Position numbers and translations under genes: made by a program
The notes under the pieces: model-generated
Told to the model about the DNA's origin: nothing
Database searches by the model: none
The model's input: only the letters and a program-made list of their open reading frames with translations
Shown here: positions 59,789 to 64,000 of the stretch, piece by piece
Numbering within the stretch: position 1 is the stretch's first letter
How the letters are laid out: each line of letters opens with the position of its first letter
NCBI GenBank assembly: GCA_012837155.1
Contig: CP051546.1
Location: 833,404 to 897,403 of the forward strand
Direction of reading: 5' to 3'
DNA from: Flavobacterium sp.
Lineage (GTDB): Bacteria > Bacteroidota > Bacteroidia > Flavobacteriales > Flavobacteriaceae
Length of the DNA: 64,000 nucleotides

Positions 59789-61039
59789 ATGCTGGTTTAT
59801 TTTCGATTATTATCAGAGAGTTTCCGTTTTGCGATGAATGCCTTGCGAAGCAATAAATTGAGAACGCTTCTGTCGTTACTGGGCGTTACCATTGGTATTT
59901 TTTCGATTATTGCAGTACTTGCAGCTGTAGATTCATTGGATAGAAAAATCACAAAAGACTTGAGCTCTTTAGATAAAAACACTATTTATTTGATGAAAAG
60001 ATCTTTTGGTCCTTCAGAAATTCCAGAATGGAAGAGGGAGCAGTTTCCTAATGTGCGATATGCCGAATACGTTTATTTGAAAGGGGCAATGACAAATACC
60101 GATCAATTAGGCTATCAGATTTTTACCAAAGCAGAGTCTATTAAATACGAATCAAAAGTAGCAAGTGCTATTAATATTGTTCCTGTTTCTCATGAATTTA
60201 TTGACATTCAAGGTTTAGAGTTTGAAAAAGGAAGATTTTATACGGAATCCGAGGCAAATTCTGCCGCAGCAGTAATAGTAATTGGGGATGAGGTTGCAAA
60301 ATCATTGTTTGGAGAGGAAGAGGCTATTGGTAAAAAAGTGCGGTTGTATGGTCAGCCGTTTACAGTTATTGGGGTTTTGAAAAAGCAAGGAGCAGGAATG
60401 TTTGGCAAAAACAATGATAGTTCAGCGATTATTCCAGTAAACTTTGTTAGGCAGCGGTACGGCGATAATAATAAATCTTTGATGAATGTTATTATTTTTA
60501 AGCCTAAAAAGGGCGTTGACATGGAAGCGTACAAAGCCGAAATCACTCAAAAGCTAAGGAATGTTCGGGGTTTAAAAGCTGGCGAAATAGATGATTTTTT
60601 TATTAATGTGTTTTCGGGTTTTACGGATTTAATCGACGGAATTATTTCTAAAATGAATCTTGCGGGTTGGATAATTAGCGGATTCTCCTTGCTTGTAGGA
60701 GGTTTTGGCATTGCCAATATTATGTTCGTTTCGGTAAAAGAAAGAACAAATCTTATAGGAATTCAAAAATCATTGGGGGCAAAAAATAGATTTATATTGT
60801 TTCAATTCCTGTTCGAAGCCATCATACTTTCTGTGATTGGAGGGATAATTGGGCTACTGATGGTTTGGGGAATTGCTCTTATTTTGACTAAAATCTTGGA
60901 TTTTGAATTTGTTTTGGGATTAGGAAATATTATGTTGGGAACGGGATTGGCTGCGTTTATTGGTCTAATTTCTGGAATTCTTCCTGCAATCTCTGCTTCA
61001 AAACTAGACCCTGTAGAAGCGATTAGAACGGGAATGTAA
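59789..61039 (+). CDS. ABC transporter permease, MacB/FtsX type
   Basis: An intact 416-residue protein. The first membrane helix (KLRTLLSLLGVTIGIFSIIA) is followed by a MacB-type periplasmic core domain (residues about 45-270). Three helices of the FtsX domain end it (ISGFSLLVGGFGIANIMFVS, then RTNLIGIQKSLGAKNRFIL, and a final PAISASKLDPVEAIRTGM). That layout is mechanotransmission-type, coupling cytoplasmic ATP hydrolysis to periplasmic work. No ATPase or adaptor gene is adjacent, so the partner lies elsewhere. Confidence 0.9.
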   Translation: MLVYFRLLSESFRFAMNALRSNKLRTLLSLLGVTIGIFSIIAVLAAVDSLDRKITKDLSSLDKNTIYLMKRSFGPSEIPEWKREQFPNVRYAEYVYLKGAMTNTDQLGYQIFTKAESIKYESKVASAINIVPVSHEFIDIQGLEFEKGRFYTESEANSAAAVIVIGDEVAKSLFGEEEAIGKKVRLYGQPFTVIGVLKKQGAGMFGKNNDSSAIIPVNFVRQRYGDNNKSLMNVIIFKPKKGVDMEAYKAEITQKLRNVRGLKAGEIDDFFINVFSGFTDLIDGIISKMNLAGWIISGFSLLVGGFGIANIMFVSVKERTNLIGIQKSLGAKNRFILFQFLFEAIILSVIGGIIGLLMVWGIALILTKILDFEFVLGLGNIMLGTGLAAFIGLISGILPAISASKLDPVEAIRTGM

Positions 61040-61099
61040 TTCCCAACTTCTCGGGAATGACAGTTTTCAGAGAGGCTTTTCTTTTATACAATGTTTCTA

Positions 61100-61188
61100 A
61101 TTCTTACTATTTGTCCTGCTGGAAGCGTCTCAGAGTATTAGAGCAATTTGTTGTGGATGCTGCTTCCAGCAGGACAAATAGTAAGAAT
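61100..61188. repeat. Perfect 27-bp inverted repeat
   Basis: Arms 61100-61126 and 61162-61188 are exact reverse complements, containing TTTGTCCTGCTGGAAGC and its complement, around a 35-base loop. No T run follows. It resembles a small palindromic repeat element. The rest of 61040-61249 shows no gene. Confidence 0.88.
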
Positions 61189-61249
61189 AAATTACTACCA
61201 AACCACAACTACTTTTTTCATCTTTCAAAATTTAAAATAAAGATATAAA

Positions 61250-61277
61250 AAAACACAAAGCATTAACTTTGTGTTTT
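61250..61277. terminator. Terminator downstream of accD
   Basis: Arms AAAACACAAAG (61250-61260) and CTTTGTGTTTT (61267-61277) pair perfectly around CATTAA, with Ts on the minus-strand exit. It lies just past the accD stop codon and may also serve the convergent permease gene. Confidence 0.8.
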
Positions 61278-61298
61278 GGGTATTTGTGTTTAAAGAAA

Positions 61299-62153
61299 CT
61301 ATCGAATATTGTTATTTTGAATTAAATCGATATACAAGTTGATGGAATCTTTTAAGTCTTTTCTTGGAGTTATAAAATCCAGAAACCCATGTTCAAGAAC
61401 AAATTCGGCAGTTTGAAACCCTTCGGGTAAATCTTTTCCGGTGGTGTCTTTTACTACTCTTGGTCCTGCAAAACCAATTAATGCTCCAGGTTCCGATATG
61501 TTGATGTCGCCAAGCATGGCGTAAGAAGCGGTTGTTCCGCCGGTTGTTGGGTCAGTACAAAGCGAAATATAAGGAATTTTAGCTTCGGCTAATTGAGCCA
61601 GTTTTGCAGAAGTTTTTGCTAATTGCATTAACGAATGGGCTGCTTCCATCATTCGAGCGCCACCAGATTTCGAAATCATTACAAATGGAAGGTTGTTTTT
61701 GATAGAATAATCAATGCCACGAGCAATTTTTTCGCCTACAACTCCACCTATCGAACCACCAATAAAGGCAAAATCCATACAGCAAATTACTAAATCTTTC
61801 CCTTTTGATTTTCCAACTCCTGTTCGAACGGCATCATTTAATTTAGTCTTGCTGATAGTGTCTTTCAATCGATCTGAATATTTTTTGGTATCAACAAAAT
61901 GCAAAGAATCTTTCGATGTCATTTTAGCATCTAATTCGACGAATTCATTGTTGTCAAACAATATTTCAAAATACTCTTTGCTTCCAATTCTAACATGAAA
62001 ACCGTCTTCGGGGCTTACATATAGGTTGCGAGCAAGCTCTTCGGCATCAATAACTTTTCCAGTTGGAGATTTATACCAAAGTCCTTTTGGGACGTCCATT
62101 TTGTTTTCAGTAGGAGTTGTAATTCCTTTTTCTGTTCTTTTAAACCAAGCCAT
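61299..62153 (-). CDS. accD: Acetyl-CoA carboxylase carboxyltransferase subunit beta
   Basis: An intact 284-residue subunit starting [20 protein letters not shown]. The crotonase-like core has [40 protein letters not shown] and [20 protein letters not shown]. In the N-terminal region, where most bacteria have a four-cysteine zinc ribbon, this one reads [20 protein letters not shown] and [13 protein letters not shown], with the cysteines gone. It transfers the carboxyl group from biotin to acetyl-CoA with AccA, starting fatty acid synthesis. Confidence 0.95.
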   Translation of the reverse strand: MAWFKRTEKGITTPTENKMDVPKGLWYKSPTGKVIDAEELARNLYVSPEDGFHVRIGSKEYFEILFDNNEFVELDAKMTSKDSLHFVDTKKYSDRLKDTISKTKLNDAVRTGVGKSKGKDLVICCMDFAFIGGSIGGVVGEKIARGIDYSIKNNLPFVMISKSGGARMMEAAHSLMQLAKTSAKLAQLAEAKIPYISLCTDPTTGGTTASYAMLGDINISEPGALIGFAGPRVVKDTTGKDLPEGFQTAEFVLEHGFLDFITPRKDLKDSINLYIDLIQNNNIR

Positions 62154-62168
62154 AATTTTAGTTTTTTT

Positions 62169-62215
62169 AGTTTAATGTTTAAAGTTTTAAGTTACTCAAC
62201 TTTAAACATTAAACT
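62169..62215. repeat. AT-rich 18-bp inverted repeat between fbaA and accD
   Basis: AGTTTAATGTTTAAAGTT at 62169-62186 is the exact reverse complement of 62198-62215, with an 11-base loop. It lacks a terminator-type T run on the minus strand but could still slow or stabilise the fbaA transcript. Confidence 0.7.
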
Positions 62216-62225
62216 TTAAACAATT

Positions 62226-63293
62226 TTATAATGTATTAACGTTATTCAAGTCAGCAAATGCTTGTTCTAGTCTTGTATTAAATGTAACTTCGCCTTCACG
62301 TAGCCATTTTCTTGGGTCATAATGTTTTTTGTTAGGAGCGTCAGCACCTGTTGGATTTCCAATTTGAGTTTTTAAATAGTCAATATTATCAACCATAAAG
62401 TCACGAATTCCTTCGGTAAATGCAAATTGTAAGTCTGTATCGATGTTCATTTTTACCACACCATAACTAATTCCTTCTCTAATTTCTTCTAATGTAGAAC
62501 CTGAACCACCGTGAAAAACGAAATCGACTGGATTTGGACCTGTTTTGAATTTTTCTTGAACATATTCTTGAGAATTTTTCAAGATTTTTGGGGTTAGTTT
62601 TACGTTTCCTGGTTTGTAAACTCCGTGAACGTTTCCAAAAGAAGCCGCAATTGTAAATCGGGGACTTATTTTTAATAATTCTTCATAAGCATAAGATACT
62701 TCTGAAGGTTGTGTGTATAATTTTGAGCTATCAACATCTGAGTTGTCAACGCCATCTTCTTCTCCACCAGTAATTCCTAGTTCGATTTCTAATGTCATTC
62801 CCATTTTGCTCATTCTTGCTAAATATTTCTTGCAAATTTCGATATTTTCTTCGATAGGTTCTTCAGATAAATCGATCATGTGTGAACTGAACAATGGTTT
62901 TCCAGTTGCTGCAAAATGTTTTTCGGAAGCGTCTAATAGTCCGTCAATCCAAGGTAATAATTTTTTTGCACAATGGTCGGTATGTAAAATTACAGTTGCT
63001 CCATAAGCTTCGGCTAAAGTATGAATATGTAAAGCTCCAGCGATTCCGCCTGCAATTGCTGCTTTTTCTCCTGCATTTGAAAGTCCTTTTCCAGCATTAA
63101 ATTGAGCTCCTCCATTCGAAAATTGAACAATAACTGGCGCATTCAATTTTGCCGCAGTTTCAAGAACACCATTAATAGTGTTTGAACCAGTAACATTTAC
63201 AGCAGGTAGAGCAAAGCCTTTCTCTTTTGCATATTTGAAAATTTCTTGAACTTGGTCTCCTGTGGCTACGCCCGGTTTGATATTGTGTGACAT
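62226..63293 (-). CDS. fbaA: Class II fructose-bisphosphate aldolase
   Basis: The ATG at 63293 gives MSHNIKPGVATGDQVQEIFK and 355 residues, matching the family length; an upstream in-frame ATG at 63332 overlaps the -7 box and is rejected. Zinc ligands lie in ILHTDHCAKKLLPWI, ELGITGGEEDGVDN and FGNVHGVYKPGNVKL. FHGGSGSTLEEIREGISYGV binds phosphate. It splits fructose 1,6-bisphosphate in glycolysis and runs in reverse in gluconeogenesis. Intact. Confidence 0.96.
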   Translation of the reverse strand: MSHNIKPGVATGDQVQEIFKYAKEKGFALPAVNVTGSNTINGVLETAAKLNAPVIVQFSNGGAQFNAGKGLSNAGEKAAIAGGIAGALHIHTLAEAYGATVILHTDHCAKKLLPWIDGLLDASEKHFAATGKPLFSSHMIDLSEEPIEENIEICKKYLARMSKMGMTLEIELGITGGEEDGVDNSDVDSSKLYTQPSEVSYAYEELLKISPRFTIAASFGNVHGVYKPGNVKLTPKILKNSQEYVQEKFKTGPNPVDFVFHGGSGSTLEEIREGISYGVVKMNIDTDLQFAFTEGIRDFMVDNIDYLKTQIGNPTGADAPNKKHYDPRKWLREGEVTFNTRLEQAFADLNNVNTL

Positions 63294-63329
63294 TTTGAAT
63301 TTATTAGTTATTAATTTGTTTAGAGTGTG

Positions 63330-63337
63330 CAAAAATA
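63330..63337 (-). promoter_or_regulatory. -7 element TATTTTTG of fbaA
   Basis: TATTTTTG followed by CAC on the minus strand lies 36 bases before the chosen fbaA ATG. No clear TTG at -33. Confidence 0.4.
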
Positions 63338-63351
63338 AGAATTATTTAGGA

Positions 63352-64000
63352 TTAGAATGGATAATTTATCCCAAAATTAAAAACAGAATTTGCGAAATCG
63401 TATTCGTTAAACCATCTATTAGCCTTGTCATTAGCAGGATTGTAAGTTTTGAAGCCCAAATCAAATCGAACTACAAAAAAATTAAAATCATATCGCAATC
63501 CAAACCCAGAGCCTAGTGCGATTTTCTTTAAATCTTTCAGATTTTTAAAAGTAGATTCTTCGTCAGTTACATTGTCTAAAACGTTCCAAATATTTCCTGC
63601 ATCTACAAATAGTGCTCCTTTGAGACTGTTTATTATTTTAAATCTAAACTCGCCACTTAATGCAATTTTCATATTGGCTTCATTAAAGTCATTCGAGCCT
63701 CCACTACTTCCTGGACCTAAACTGTAAGGCTGCCAAGCTCTATTGTCATTGGATCCTCCAGAGAAATAACTTTTCGAAAAAGGAATGTTATTCGAATTTC
63801 CAAAAGGAATTGCAATGCCAAAAAAGGTTCTGAGAGCGAACACTTTTTCTTTGGATAAATCCCAATGCTTAATATAGTCGAATTCTGTTTTTATATATTC
63901 AGAATATTCTAAATTAAAAATTTCATAGTTTCCTTTCTGATTTTTTGGCAAACTTGAAGCCGCTGAAATTAAGGATAATAAGGAACCTGCTGATTCAATT
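63352..64000 (-). CDS. BamA/TamA-like outer membrane barrel, 3' part only
   Basis: The frame is open from the window edge to a stop at 63352. It shows the C-terminal strands of an Omp85 surface-antigen barrel: VFALRTFFGIAIPFGNSNNI, PFSKSYFSGGSNDNRAWQPY (resembling the family's F-GG-NSLRGF lid loop), KGALFVDAGNIWNVLDN, GSGFGLRYDFNFFVVRFDLG, and an aromatic C-terminus GINYPF. The size is unknown because the 5' end lies outside. BamA and TamA cannot be told apart from this part; position beside accD/fbaA does not help. Confidence 0.8.
   Translation of the reverse strand, partial: IESAGSLLSLISAASSLPKNQKGNYEIFNLEYSEYIKTEFDYIKHWDLSKEKVFALRTFFGIAIPFGNSNNIPFSKSYFSGGSNDNRAWQPYSLGPGSSGGSNDFNEANMKIALSGEFRFKIINSLKGALFVDAGNIWNVLDNVTDEESTFKNLKDLKKIALGSGFGLRYDFNFFVVRFDLGFKTYNPANDKANRWFNEYDFANSVFNFGINYPF

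Overview
The window looks like a chromosomal segment of a flavobacterium (Bacteroidota, Flavobacteriia). The DNA is AT-rich. Promoters fit the Bacteroidota pattern TTG-N19-TAnnTTTG rather than -35/-10 boxes. There is a type IX secretion (T9SS) type B sorting domain, a class II HMG-CoA reductase mevalonate pathway with a GYDIA-type kinase, and familiar flavobacterial gene orders: purH-mreBCD-mrdA-rodA, coaX-lptC-corC-ppiD, and surE-lpxB beside prc.

Layout. 1-2600: a YoeB-type toxin-antitoxin pair, toxin split by a 1479-bp IS, lying between copies of a dispersed repeat. 2609-6390: ribosomal genes rpmA/rplU and two M16 peptidases. 6391-10690: DMT transporter, heavy-metal-domain lipoprotein, unknown membrane-anchored protein, gene remnant, 40-bp tandem repeats and a Fic protein. 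10856-17176: tRNA-Leu, M20 peptidase, rluB, then a polyprenyl/mevalonate operon (UbiA-family enzyme, mevalonate kinase, mevalonate diphosphate decarboxylase) and tspO. 17252-20151: a repetitive T9SS type B surface protein. 20283-24249: flavoprotein, glycerophosphodiesterase, acetyl-CoA synthetase. 24584-31006: tRNA-Phe, coaX, an outer membrane protein, lptC, corC, ppiD. 31066-33403: GYDIA kinase and HMG-CoA reductase. 33582-38827: DPP-IV peptidase and two POT peptide transporters. 38883-47142: thioredoxin-like protein, an IS1595 element, comEC, lpxB, surE, prc. 47185-52332: one DNA/RNA endonuclease gene cut by three different insertion sequences. 52450-63293: rodA, mrdA, mreDCB, purH, an ABC permease, accD, fbaA. 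The right edge holds the 3' end of a BamA/TamA-like barrel gene.

Functional themes. The kinase/decarboxylase operon at 13.6-16.6 kb and the HMGR/GYDIA pair at 31-33.4 kb supply most of one mevalonate pathway. DPP-IV plus two POT carriers form a peptide-scavenging group. The mre/mrd/rod genes build the rod-shape elongation machinery. The insertion sequences are the main accessory content: four elements, two of them nearly identical copies about 50 kb apart. Removing each IS with one target duplication restores the host reading frame; in the nuclease this also needs one further base, for a separate indel.

Caution. About 40 single-base frameshifts, nearly all in homopolymer runs, break otherwise well-conserved and often essential genes (rplU, acs, purH, prc, surE, mreC and others). 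I read most of these as uncorrected sequencing indels, so split genes are annotated as single loci with the frameshift noted. Gene identities come from recognising protein families by eye; no database search was run.
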